64,000 nucleotides of DNA from an uncultured Actinomycetes bacterium. Lineage in GTDB: Bacteria > Actinomycetota > Coriobacteriia > Coriobacteriales > Atopobiaceae. The notes beneath the pieces were generated by a model. The model was not told the origin of the DNA, ran no database searches, and was given only the letters and a program-made list of their open reading frames with translations. Where the stretch lies: contig OMXZ01000002.1 of NCBI GenBank assembly GCA_900315165.1, positions 47,856 through 111,855 on the forward strand, given 5' to 3'. Both the position numbers and the translations under genes were made by a program. Shown here in pieces: positions 55,459 to 63,999 of this stretch (the stretch's first letter is position 1; the number at the start of each line of letters is the position of its first letter).

Positions 55459-56010
55459 ATGCCCACCAACTTTGCCGCCATCGGCGAACGTATCCGCGGT
55501 ATCCGCGAGTCGTGCGATATCTTGCCCGAGGAGATGGCCGACGAGCTGGGCGTGGACCTTGCGACCTACGAGAGCTGGGAGGAGACGGGCAAGGACGTGC
55601 CCATCTCGGCCGTCTACCACATCGCCACGATGGCCAATATGGACATGAACGAGATCCTGACCGGCAACGCCGCCCGCCTCAGCACCTACCACGTCGTGCC
55701 CGCGGATGAGGGCCTCGAGGTCGACCGCCTGCCCGGCTATCACTTCCAGGACCTGGCCTGGCGCTATTCGCACAAGATCATGCAGCCCCTGGTCGTGACG
55801 CTCGACCCCTCCGACGAGCCGGCCGCGCTCGTCACCCACGAAGGGCAGGAGTTCAACTATGTGCTCGAGGGGTCCATGGTCGTCACCTTCGACAATAGGG
55901 AGTTCGAACTCCACGAGGGCGACTCCATCTATTTCAACCCCATGCACCGTCACGGTCAGCGCTGCCTGGGCGACAAGCCGACCAAGTTCCTGACCATCAT
56001 CGCGGAGTAG
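55459..56010 (+). CDS. XRE-family regulator with C-terminal cupin domain
   Basis: A 183-residue protein with an N-terminal helix-turn-helix (IGERIRGIRESCDI, then LGVDLATYESWEETG) and a C-terminal cupin (THEGQEFNYVLEGSMVVTFDNREFELHEGDSIYFNPMHRHGQ has the metal-binding His/Glu/His set; it is given here in pieces: HEGQEFNYVLEG and FNPMHRHGQ). Such proteins sense small molecules. The fatty-acid/acetate ligase gene follows after seven bases, and regulation of it is likely. GAGGAGG stands before the ATG at 55459. Confidence 0.9.
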   Translation: MPTNFAAIGERIRGIRESCDILPEEMADELGVDLATYESWEETGKDVPISAVYHIATMANMDMNEILTGNAARLSTYHVVPADEGLEVDRLPGYHFQDLAWRYSHKIMQPLVVTLDPSDEPAALVTHEGQEFNYVLEGSMVVTFDNREFELHEGDSIYFNPMHRHGQRCLGDKPTKFLTIIAE

Positions 56011-56017
56011 GGGAAAC

Positions 56018-57700
56018 GTGGACTACATACTCAAGAAATACTGTCCCCGTATCGACTTCGACTCCTACGAGGACTTTGCCGAGAACTTCCGGATCGACGT
56101 GCCGGACAACTTCAATTTCGGCTACGACGTGGTGGACGAGTGGGCCCGCGTGGAGCCCGACAAGAAGGCCCTCGTCTGGATCGACGACGACGGCGACCAC
56201 CGCGAGTTCACGTTCACGGACATTTCGCGCCTGTCCAACCGCATTGCCAACAGCTTCGTGGCGCTGGGCATCAAGAAGGGTGACGTCGTCCTGTCCATCC
56301 TGCGCCGCCGCTGGGAGTACTGGGTGCTGGCCTCCGCCATGTGCAAGATCGGCGCCACCATCGTGCCCGCCACCATCCAGCTGACCCGGAAGGACATCGC
56401 CTACCGTGCCAACACGGCCGAGGTCACGGCCATCGTCTGCGTGAACGACGACTACGTCTGCGACCAGACCGAGCTGGCTTTGGCCGAGAGCCCCACGGTT
56501 AAGCACAAGATCGTGGTGGCCGGCGAGCGCGAGGGCTGGGTCTCCTTCGACAAGCTGCTGGAGGAGGGCCCTGAGGAGTGGGTGCGCCCGACGGGCGAGG
56601 CCGCGACCAAGCTCGACGACATCATGCTCATGTACTTCACGAGCGGTACGACCGGCAATGCCAAGGCGGTCATGCACAGCTACAAGCACCCGCTCGGCCA
56701 TATCGTCACGGCCAAGTACTGGCAGCAGGTCCAGGAGAACTGTCTGCACATGTCCGTGACGGACTCCGGCTGGGCAAAGTTCGGCTGGGGCAAGATCTAC
56801 GGTCAGTGGATCTGTGGCGCCACCGTCTTCTGCTACGACATGAAGAAGTTCGTGCCCGCCAAGCTCCTGCAGGTCATGCAGGACTTCGACCTGCGCACCT
56901 TCTGCGCGCCGCCCACGATGTACCGCTTCATGCTGCAGGAGGACGTCGAGAAGTACGACCTCTCGTCCATCGTCAATTTCGCGACCGCGGGAGAGCCGCT
57001 CAACGCCGACGTCACCATCCGTTGGGAGCGTTTCACGGGCAAGCGTATCCGCGAGGGCTTCGGCCAGAGCGAGGGCCCGGCGCTGATCGCCAACTTCCCC
57101 TGGGTAGAGCCCCATCCCGGCTCCATGGGCAAGCCCAACCCGCTTTGCCACATCAAACTCCTCGACGACGACGGCCGCGAGGTGGAGGACGGCGAGGAGG
57201 GTGCGATCTGCATCACCCAGCTCAAGAGTGCCTACCCGCCTGGGCTTTTTGTAGGCTATTGCAACAATCCCGAGAAGACGGCCGAGGCGGTCGGCGGTGA
57301 CTACTACAACCTGCACGACATGGCCTGGCGCGACAGCGACGGCTACTACAGCTTCGTGGGCCGTAACGACGACGTGATCAAGTGCTCGGGTTACCGCATC
57401 GGCCCCTTCGAGGTCGAGAGCGCTCTGGTCGCCCATCCAGCGGTCGTGGAGTGCGCCGTTACGGCTACGCCCGACCCCAAGGGCATCCGCGGCAACGTGG
57501 TCAAGGCGACAATCGTGTTGGCCCGCGGCTACACACCCTCCGACGAGCTCACGCGCGAGCTGCAGAACCACGTCAAGCGCACGACAGCGCCCTACAAGTA
57601 CCCGCGCGTGGTTGAGTACGTGGACGAGCTGCCCAAGACGGTTGGCGGCAAGATCAAGCGCAAGCTTATCCGTCACAACGACGGTGTGAAGGACGAGTAA
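56018..57700 (+). CDS. AMP-forming acyl-CoA synthetase
   Basis: This enzyme activates a carboxylic acid with ATP and CoA. The 560-residue protein has the AMP-binding motif YFTSGTTGNAKAVMH, GFGQSEGP, the hinge YRIGPFEVE and the C-terminal catalytic lysine region VGGKIKRKLIR. The overall order fits the medium-chain or acetyl/propionyl-type branch; the acid cannot be told. It is likely co-transcribed with the upstream cupin regulator. The GTG start is seven bases after that gene. Confidence 0.9.
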   Translation: MDYILKKYCPRIDFDSYEDFAENFRIDVPDNFNFGYDVVDEWARVEPDKKALVWIDDDGDHREFTFTDISRLSNRIANSFVALGIKKGDVVLSILRRRWEYWVLASAMCKIGATIVPATIQLTRKDIAYRANTAEVTAIVCVNDDYVCDQTELALAESPTVKHKIVVAGEREGWVSFDKLLEEGPEEWVRPTGEAATKLDDIMLMYFTSGTTGNAKAVMHSYKHPLGHIVTAKYWQQVQENCLHMSVTDSGWAKFGWGKIYGQWICGATVFCYDMKKFVPAKLLQVMQDFDLRTFCAPPTMYRFMLQEDVEKYDLSSIVNFATAGEPLNADVTIRWERFTGKRIREGFGQSEGPALIANFPWVEPHPGSMGKPNPLCHIKLLDDDGREVEDGEEGAICITQLKSAYPPGLFVGYCNNPEKTAEAVGGDYYNLHDMAWRDSDGYYSFVGRNDDVIKCSGYRIGPFEVESALVAHPAVVECAVTATPDPKGIRGNVVKATIVLARGYTPSDELTRELQNHVKRTTAPYKYPRVVEYVDELPKTVGGKIKRKLIRHNDGVKDE

Positions 57701-57706
57701 GGCAAT

Positions 57707-57771
57707 GGGACACTAGGGGCGGACGCTAGGGAAACGTCCCCTAGTGTCCCGGGAAACGTCCCCTACTGTCC
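57707..57771. repeat. Inverted repeat with two copies of the GGGAAACGTCCCCTA core
   Basis: In the 87-base gap between convergent genes, GGGACACTAGGGG (57707-57719) pairs exactly with CCCCTAGTGTCCC (57738-57750). Two head-to-tail copies of GGGAAACGTCCCCTA begin at 57729 and 57751, the same core as the repeat at 42982-43045. Confidence 0.88.
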
Positions 57772-57787
57772 GCCCTCGTGTCCGAGC

Positions 57788-58981
57788 CTATTGCGCCATC
57801 TGCTTGCGGATATCGGCGATTTCCGCCTGGATATCGTCGCGGCGGCGTTCGGCATCCGCGAGCTGTCGCTCGATGTCCTTCAGGGCCTCGTCCGACTCGG
57901 CAGTCGTTTTCTTGAACTCGAGGTAGTTGATGTCGTCCTCGGCGCGTTCGATGGCGCGCTCCTTGCCCTCGATGACCTTCTCCATGCGCTCGCACCAGGC
58001 GGCGTGGCGCTTCTCCCAGTCGGCGTGGCTGCGCTCGCGGGCTGCGGCGCGCTCGGCCCAGAAGGGGTCCTGGGCCGAGCGGAACTGAGCCCAGAGCTCC
58101 TCGTCGCGACGGTGGCCGGCAGAACCGGCGGCCTTCCACTCGTCGGTCAGCGACTTCATCTCGTCCGCAGCGCCGCGGGAATAGTCCTTGGCAGCCGTAA
58201 TCTGCGCCGCATGCTCGATGAGGGCCTGCTTGCGCGACGCGGCTTCCGCCTGCTGGCCGCGGCGCTGCTCGTAGTTCTCGTGCTGGGCGGCGAAGAACTC
58301 GTTGCGCGTGCCGTTGAACTTCTTCCAGAGCTCCTGGTCGTCGCGGCGGCCGGCGGAGGGGGCCTGCTTCCAGCGGTCCATCAGGGCCTTCATGCGCTCG
58401 CTGCCGTGACGGAAGTCGCGCTCGGCGAGCACTGCCTCGGTCTCGGCGATGAGCTGCTCCTTGGCGGCCTTGCCCTGGGCCTGCTGCTCCTCGCGGCCGG
58501 CGTAGAACTCGTGGCGGGCGCCGTGGAAGGACTCCCAGAGCTCGGCCTCGCGGGGGACGTGCCAGGCACGAATCTTGCGCCACTCCTCCATGAGGTCGTT
58601 CATCCTCTGCGCGTTGGCGCTGCCCCGGTCGCCCGTCTCGGCGATCTTCTTTGCCTCGTCGGCGAGCTTGGCCTTGTGGGCGAGGTCGGCCTCGAGGGTC
58701 GCCAGGGGCTCGTGGTCCTTGTTGCAGCCGAAGCCGTAGTCGGTGCGGCCGCCGGACTTGCGCGGGTGCTGCCAGGAGAGGACCTGCCAGGTGCCGTCGA
58801 TCTCGATGCCCAGCCAGCGGCCGTGGCCGTCGGCCTCGCTCTCGGGGTGGGTCAGCTCGCCCGCGCGGTCGTGGGCGTCGTAGAGGACCTCGGCGATGCG
58901 GGCGCCAGAGGGCTCATGGAATTTGACGGTGGTCTTCGCGTACTCGTCGCCGAAATCGGGGACTGTCTTCCAAACGGCCAT
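57788..58981 (-). CDS. DUF349 repeat protein
   Basis: A 397-residue, highly charged helical protein with three related repeats of about 70 residues: each has an R-x-x-x-M-x-x-L-x-x-x-W-K motif (RMNDLMEEWRKI, RMKALMDRWKQA, EMKSLTDEWKAA), followed by ELWxxFxxAxxxF (ELWESFHGARHEF, ELWKKFNGTRNEF, ELWAQFRSAQDPF). This is the DUF349 pattern. The first 100 residues form an unrelated domain with several Trp, and the C-terminus is a coiled coil. DUF349 proteins elsewhere are linked to RNA or translation, so a role there is only inferred. The ATG at 58981 follows AGGAGG. Confidence 0.82.
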   Translation of the reverse strand: MAVWKTVPDFGDEYAKTTVKFHEPSGARIAEVLYDAHDRAGELTHPESEADGHGRWLGIEIDGTWQVLSWQHPRKSGGRTDYGFGCNKDHEPLATLEADLAHKAKLADEAKKIAETGDRGSANAQRMNDLMEEWRKIRAWHVPREAELWESFHGARHEFYAGREEQQAQGKAAKEQLIAETEAVLAERDFRHGSERMKALMDRWKQAPSAGRRDDQELWKKFNGTRNEFFAAQHENYEQRRGQQAEAASRKQALIEHAAQITAAKDYSRGAADEMKSLTDEWKAAGSAGHRRDEELWAQFRSAQDPFWAERAAARERSHADWEKRHAAWCERMEKVIEGKERAIERAEDDINYLEFKKTTAESDEALKDIERQLADAERRRDDIQAEIADIRKQMAQ

Positions 58982-59096
58982 GAATCCTCCTGGGGCCAAG
59001 GTTCAGCGTGCAGGCAAGATTATGCCACCGACCTGCAGTCTCGTATGGCCGTAAGGGCAACTTTTTCGCGTGAGCGTTTGGTCGATTGCGTAGGAA

Positions 59097-59300
59097 TTGA
59101 CGCCAACCGCCAGTTGGCGTCAAACCGAAACGCCAATCGCCAATTGGCGTATATCAAAATTATTAACCATCTACCTGCATCTATACGCGTTATTGCAGGT
59201 AGATGGTTTTCGACACCAACCGCCAGCTGGCGTCAAATTTGGCCGTAGAAGGATGAAAAGAGCCATCTAGTTGACGCCAACTGGCGGTTGGCGTCATGGG
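59097..59300. repeat. Cluster of palindromic elements with CGCCA centres
   Basis: In the 403-base gene-free space, palindrome A (59097-59123) has arms TTGACGCCAAC and GTTGGCGTCAA around CGCCA. Palindrome B (59130-59150) has arms ACGCCAAT and ATTGGCGT around CGCCA. A third, degenerate copy lies near 59212-59235 and a reversed copy with TGGCG in the centre near 59273-59297. Between them, 15-base arms AACCATCTACCTGCA and TGCAGGTAGATGGTT (59165-59208) form another perfect hairpin. From 59311 to 59380 two imperfect direct copies of GGCAGCCGnCAGGGG follow. Confidence 0.88.
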
Positions 59301-59384
59301 AGGCGATCCGTATGGCAGCCGGCAGGGGCCGACGGGGGCCGATGAGCGTCGTACGGCAGCCGACAGGGGGATGGGCGCTCTTGG

Positions 59385-60500
59385 CTAGTCCTCAAAGGGG
59401 AAGTGGTAGGGCAGACCCAGCTCGTCGCGGACGGTGATGAGGTCCTTCTGGACACCGGCGCCCACGGGCACGCCCTTGTCCTTGCGGTCCTGCCAGGCCA
59501 GCCACTCCTTCTCGCCGGCGGTGTAGATGCGGTCCTGGCCAGGCGCCTTCTCGGAGGCACGCAGGGCGCGGCAGATGTCGCCTGCGGTCTTCTTAAAGAC
59601 GTCGAGCCCGCAGAAGGCCTCGGGATCCACGACGAAGAAGAAGTGCCCCAGGTGGTACATCTGCGGGTTGCCGGCCTCGTCGACGCCGGTGAGCGCCTTC
59701 ATGAACTGGCCGCCCGTGAGTGCGGCCGAGAGGATCTCGACGACCGCGGCGTAGCCGTAGCCCTTGTAGCCGGCAGTCGCGTCGCCCACGCCGCCCAGGG
59801 GAGCGAGCGCCGCCGTGCCCGCCACGAGGTCGTCCAGAATCTTCTTGCTGTCGGTCTCGGTGCCGCCGTCCTCGGTGACCACGCATCCTGCTGGCGTCTC
59901 CTTGCCCTCGCGAGCGTAGTACTCGATGCGGCCGCGCTGGACGATGGAGGTGGCGCAGTCGATGCAGAAGGGGAAGTCCTCGTCGGTCGGGAAGGCGAAG
60001 GTGAGGGGGTTTGTGCCCATCATGTTCTCGACGCCGAAGGTGGGCGCGATGGAGGGGCGGGCGTTGGTGCCGGTGAGGCCCAGCAGGCCCTCCTTGCTGG
60101 CCATGGTCGCCCAATAGCCGGCGATGCCGTAGTGGGTGGAGTTCTTGATGGCTCCGCCGGCCATACCGCACCTCTTGGCCTTGTCGATCAGCATCTCCAT
60201 CATCTTGTGGCTCGCGACCATGCCCATGCCGTCGTGGGCGTCCATCACCACGGTGGTCGGCGTCTCCTTCACGATCTCGATCTCGGTCACGGGCTTGAGC
60301 GTGCCCTTCTTGATGCGGTCCAAGTAGATGGGCTTGAAGCGGTTGCTGCCATGGCTCTCGATGCCGCGGCGATCGGACTCCATCAGCACGTCGGCGCAGA
60401 TCTCGGCGTCCGCGCGGGGCACCCCGTAGCGCTCGAAGGCGTCGACCATGAAGTCACCGATCATCTTCCAGGGGACGTACGGACGGGTCTCTTCAGCCAT
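59385..60500 (-). CDS. Malate/L-lactate dehydrogenase (Ldh2 family)
   Basis: An NAD(P)-dependent oxidoreductase of the Ldh2/MdhG family, unrelated to classic malate dehydrogenase. The 371-residue protein has the family blocks RRGIESHGSNRF (catalytic His), NSTHYGIAGYW, TGTNARPSIAPTFG and GYKGYGYA. The substrate could be malate, lactate, ureidoglycolate or a related 2-hydroxy acid. It is divergent from the malic enzyme gene, suggesting joint malate use. Confidence 0.88.
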   Translation of the reverse strand: MAEETRPYVPWKMIGDFMVDAFERYGVPRADAEICADVLMESDRRGIESHGSNRFKPIYLDRIKKGTLKPVTEIEIVKETPTTVVMDAHDGMGMVASHKMMEMLIDKAKRCGMAGGAIKNSTHYGIAGYWATMASKEGLLGLTGTNARPSIAPTFGVENMMGTNPLTFAFPTDEDFPFCIDCATSIVQRGRIEYYAREGKETPAGCVVTEDGGTETDSKKILDDLVAGTAALAPLGGVGDATAGYKGYGYAAVVEILSAALTGGQFMKALTGVDEAGNPQMYHLGHFFFVVDPEAFCGLDVFKKTAGDICRALRASEKAPGQDRIYTAGEKEWLAWQDRKDKGVPVGAGVQKDLITVRDELGLPYHFPFED

Positions 60501-60596
60501 GGCGGTTCCTTTCTCCTACGAGCTCACAACCGTTTCCCACCTTACGCGCTATGCTTGTCCCTGGCAATTTAAGCGTCGGCGAAAGGGAGACACGCT

Positions 60597-61778
60597 ATGG
60601 CCAAAAAGGACTTCAATGCGCTCGCGCTCGAACTCCACCGGGAGCACCGGGGCAAGATCGCGGTGGACAGCAAGGTCACGGTCGAGACCATGGACGACCT
60701 TTCAACGGCCTATACCCCCGGCGTCGCCGAGCCCTGCCGCCGAATCGCCGCAAACTCCGACGACGTCTATACCTACACGGACAAGGGCAACCTGGTCGCG
60801 GTCGTCACGGACGGCACGGCGGTGCTGGGCCTGGGCGACATCGGGCCGCTCGCCGGCATGCCCGTGATGGAGGGCAAAGCAATCCTTTTCAAGGAGTTCG
60901 CGGGCATCGACGCTTTCCCGATTTGCCTGGATACCAAGGACCCCGATGAGATCGTCGAGACGGTCAAGCGCATCGCCCCCAGCTTTGGCGGCATCAACCT
61001 GGAGGACATCTCCGCGCCGCGCTGCTTTGAGATCGAGAGCCGTCTGCGCCAAGAGCTCGACATCCCCGTCTTCCACGACGACCAGCACGGTACCGCAATC
61101 ATCGTGGCGGCCGGTCTCACCAACGCCCTACGCCTGGTGGGCAAGAAGCTTGAGGATGTGCGCATCGTCTTCTCGGGCGCCGGCGCGGCAGGCATTTCGA
61201 TTGCGCGCCTGCTTCTGCAGCTGGGCGCCCACGATATCGTGATGAGCGACAAGAAGGGCCTGCTCGCCCCCGGCGAGGACTGGATGAACCCCGCCCAGGC
61301 CGAAATGGCGGAGCGTACCAACCCGCGCCAGCTGCATGGCACCCTCGCCGACGCCATCAAGGACGCCGACGTCTTCATCGGCGTGTCGGGCCCCGGCGTG
61401 CTCTCGACCGAGATGGTCCGCACGATGGCGCATGACGCGATTGTTTTCGCCATGGCCAACCCCACGCCCGAGATCATGCCTGAGGACGCCAAGGCGGGTG
61501 GCGCGCGCGTCGTGGCGACCGGCCGCTCCGACTATCCCAACCAGATGAACAACGTGCTCATCTTCCCGGGCATCTTCCGCGGAGCACTCGACGCCCGTGC
61601 GACCGACATCAGCGACGGTATGAAGATGGCTGCCGTCAAGGCCCTGTCCGGTGTCGTGACCGACGAGGAGCTGTCCGAGGACTATATCTTCCCCAATGCC
61701 TTCGATAAGCGCGTGCCGCAGATCGTGGCCGCGGCGGTCGCCGAGGAGGCCCGCCGCGAGGGCATCGCCCGCGCCTAA
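60597..61778 (+). CDS. NAD(P)-dependent malic enzyme
   Basis: This enzyme decarboxylates malate to pyruvate. The 393-residue protein has the short bacterial form: TAYTPGVAEPCRRIA, the catalytic-Lys block MPVMEGKAILFKEFAG, the metal-site FGGINLEDISAP and FHDDQHGTAIIV, and the NAD site FSGAGAAGISIARLL. It has no phosphotransacetylase tail. The gene lies 96 bases from the divergent malate/lactate dehydrogenase gene, and a TATGCT near 60552 may be its -10 box. Its stop overlaps the sulfhydrylase stop by 4 bases. Confidence 0.93.
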   Translation: MAKKDFNALALELHREHRGKIAVDSKVTVETMDDLSTAYTPGVAEPCRRIAANSDDVYTYTDKGNLVAVVTDGTAVLGLGDIGPLAGMPVMEGKAILFKEFAGIDAFPICLDTKDPDEIVETVKRIAPSFGGINLEDISAPRCFEIESRLRQELDIPVFHDDQHGTAIIVAAGLTNALRLVGKKLEDVRIVFSGAGAAGISIARLLLQLGAHDIVMSDKKGLLAPGEDWMNPAQAEMAERTNPRQLHGTLADAIKDADVFIGVSGPGVLSTEMVRTMAHDAIVFAMANPTPEIMPEDAKAGGARVVATGRSDYPNQMNNVLIFPGIFRGALDARATDISDGMKMAAVKALSGVVTDEELSEDYIFPNAFDKRVPQIVAAAVAEEARREGIARA

Positions 61779-63067
61779 GCGAGTGCCACGAAGGCCTGCT
61801 CCAGGTCGGCGAGGATGTCTTCGACGTTCTCGAGGCCGCAGGACAGGCGGACCAGGCCGGGCCAGGCGCCCGCGGCCACCAGCTGCTCGTCCGTGAGCTG
61901 GCGGTGCGTGGAGCTCGCCGGGTGCAGCACGCAGGTCTGCGAATCGGCCACATGGACTTCCTGCGAGATCATGTGCAGGCCATCCAGCAGCTGGGCCGCG
62001 CGGTCGCGGCTGCCGCCCTGGGTGCCCTTGCCGTCGCCCACGACGAAGCTGATCACACCGCAGCAGCCGTCGGGCAGGTACTTCTCGGCCAGGTCGTGGT
62101 CGGGGCTTGAGGGCAGGTCGGGGAAGTTCACGGAGTCGACCTCGGGGCGGTCCTCAAGCCAGGCGGCGACGCGGCGTGCGTTGGCCACATGGCGTTCCAT
62201 GCGCAGGGGCAGGGTCTCGAGAGTCTCGTTGAGGATGAAGGCGTTCGTCGCGGGCGGGTAGACGCCCAGGTCGCGCATCATCTGCATGCGGGCCTTCATG
62301 ATGAAGGCGATCTTGCCGTAGTCGCGTGTGTACACGGTGCCGTGGTAGCTCTCGTCGGGCTCGGTGAACTCGGGGAACCTGCCTGAAGCCGCCCAGTCGA
62401 AGCGGCCGGAGTCTACCACGACGCCGCCCACGGTCATGGCGTGGCCGTCCATGTACTTGGTGGTGGAGTGCACGATGATGTCGGCGCCCCACTCGATCGG
62501 GCGGCAGAGGGCCGGGGTGGGGAAGGTGTTGTCCACCACGAGCGGCAGGCCTGCCTCGTGGGCCGCCGTGGCGAAGGTTTCGATGTCGAGGACGGTGAGC
62601 GCGGGGTTGGCGACCGTCTCGCCGAAGACGAGCTTGGTGTTGGGCCTGATCGCGGCGGCGATCTCCTCCTTCGTGGCGCGCGGGCTCACGAAGGTCGACT
62701 CGATGCCCAGCTTGGGCAGGGTGACGGAGAAGAGGTTGATGGTGCCGCCGTAGATGGACGAGGACACGACGCAGTGGTCGCCCGCGTGGCAGAGGTTGGT
62801 GACGGCGATGAAGGTCGCCATCTGACCGGAGGTGGTGAGCATCGCAGCCGCGCCGCCCTCGAGCGCCGCGATTTTCTGCTCCACCGCTGCACAGGTCGGG
62901 TTGGAGATGCGGCTGTACATGTGGTTGAGTTCGGGATGGTCGAAGAGCTCGGCCACGGCGTCGGTGGTGTCGTAGTGGTAGGTGGTGGAGAGGGCGATGG
63001 GCAGGCAGCGAGGCTCGCCGTTTTTGGCCTGGTAGCCGCCATGGATGGCCGTGGTATCGAGATGCAT
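61775..63067 (-). CDS. O-acetylhomoserine sulfhydrylase-like PLP enzyme
   Basis: A 430-residue Cys/Met-metabolism PLP enzyme. The PLP lysine lies in IVHSTTKYMDGHAMT, with YSRISNPT, SSSIYGGTINLF and the C-terminal VRLSCGLENVEDIL. Length and the DTTAIHGGY start fit O-acetylhomoserine aminocarboxypropyltransferase (MetY), which makes homocysteine from sulfide; methionine gamma-lyase is a weaker option. The 177 bases upstream show no SAM riboswitch that could be recognised. Confidence 0.87.
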   Translation of the reverse strand: MHLDTTAIHGGYQAKNGEPRCLPIALSTTYHYDTTDAVAELFDHPELNHMYSRISNPTCAAVEQKIAALEGGAAAMLTTSGQMATFIAVTNLCHAGDHCVVSSSIYGGTINLFSVTLPKLGIESTFVSPRATKEEIAAAIRPNTKLVFGETVANPALTVLDIETFATAAHEAGLPLVVDNTFPTPALCRPIEWGADIIVHSTTKYMDGHAMTVGGVVVDSGRFDWAASGRFPEFTEPDESYHGTVYTRDYGKIAFIMKARMQMMRDLGVYPPATNAFILNETLETLPLRMERHVANARRVAAWLEDRPEVDSVNFPDLPSSPDHDLAEKYLPDGCCGVISFVVGDGKGTQGGSRDRAAQLLDGLHMISQEVHVADSQTCVLHPASSTHRQLTDEQLVAAGAWPGLVRLSCGLENVEDILADLEQAFVALA

Positions 63068-63244
63068 GGGAAGTCCCTTCGTTGTTTATGGACGCAGACA
63101 AGACTAGCGCCTCCCCATGCCACGTGTGTGCCAAAATAGGCGAGTGGCCGCAGACGGCTTCCGCATTGCCGCCATGGGCCGCAACAACGAACCATTCGCA
63201 ACGTTCACCGCGGCTGCTTGTCTATTCCCCGGAGGTTGTGCATC

Positions 63245-63817
63245 ATGATTGATGAAATTCGTGAGCTGCTCGAGGTTCCCGATCCCGCGCTAGCGGAGCG
63301 CGTCGCGAGCTCCGAACGGCCCTGGCACGGCAGGATCTATGATGTGGAGACCGACGACGTGATCTGTCCGGATGGCAGCCATGGCTATCGCGAGATTGCG
63401 CGCCACCATGGGGGTGCTGGTGTCGCGGCGGTCAAGGACGGAAAGATCTGTCTCGTGCGGCAGTGGCGCGTCTCGGCCGGGCGTATGACGCTCGAGATTC
63501 CCGCCGGCCGTCTGGATGAGGGGGAGACCCCGGATGTTTGCGCCGCGCGCGAGCTGACTGAGGAGACGGGCTATGTGGCCGACCGGGTCGAGCTGGTCGC
63601 GCACTCCATGGGCGCCATCGGCTTTACCGATGAGTGCACCCATGTCTACCGTGCTATCGGCCTGCGCAAGTCCGAGGCCCATCCCGACGAGGGGGAGTTT
63701 GTCGGTATCGTCTGGCTGCCTGTCGACGACGTGGTCGAGGCGATTCACACGGGCCTCATTCGCGACTCCAAGACGATCGTGGCTGCCTTCGATGCAGCCC
63801 TGCGTGCAGCCGACTAG
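63245..63817 (+). CDS. Nudix hydrolase, probably ADP-ribose pyrophosphatase
   Basis: A 190-residue protein with a full Nudix box (GRLDEGETPDVCAARELTEETGY, seen as GRLDEGE followed by RELTEETGY) and the preceding EIPAGR that is typical of ADP-ribose pyrophosphatases. The N-terminal dimer domain is present. CGGAGGT lies before the ATG at 63245; an upstream in-frame start at 63218 has no ribosome-binding site. Confidence 0.9.
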   Translation: MIDEIRELLEVPDPALAERVASSERPWHGRIYDVETDDVICPDGSHGYREIARHHGGAGVAAVKDGKICLVRQWRVSAGRMTLEIPAGRLDEGETPDVCAARELTEETGYVADRVELVAHSMGAIGFTDECTHVYRAIGLRKSEAHPDEGEFVGIVWLPVDDVVEAIHTGLIRDSKTIVAAFDAALRAAD

Positions 63818-63904
63818 GACTCAACTGACTAGCGCACAACCGACCTCCGCGCCGCCGTCTCGCGTGTAGCCGTTCCACGCGCCTCCGCCTTCCGCGTGTA
63901 GTGT

Positions 63905-63910
63905 TATCAT
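63905..63910 (+). promoter_or_regulatory. Possible -10 box of tRNA-Arg
   Basis: TATCAT lies 14 bases before the tRNA-Arg gene. No fitting -35 box is seen, so this is tentative. Confidence 0.3.
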
Positions 63911-63923
63911 CAACCCCGTGACC

Positions 63924-63999
63924 GCGCCCTTAGCTCAATGGATAGAGCACCGGTCTTCTAAACCGTAGGTTGCCGGTTCGAGTCCGGCAGGGCGCACCA
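63924..63999 (+). tRNA. tRNA-Arg (TCT)
   Basis: The acceptor arms GCGCCCT and AGGGCGC pair fully. The anticodon loop CTTCTAA gives TCT, the T loop is TTCGAGT, and CCA is encoded. One mismatch lies at the base of the anticodon stem. Confidence 0.95.

Noticed and set aside
63068..63244. SAM riboswitch before the sulfhydrylase gene
   Set aside because: No matching helices or conserved blocks could be found on the minus strand.
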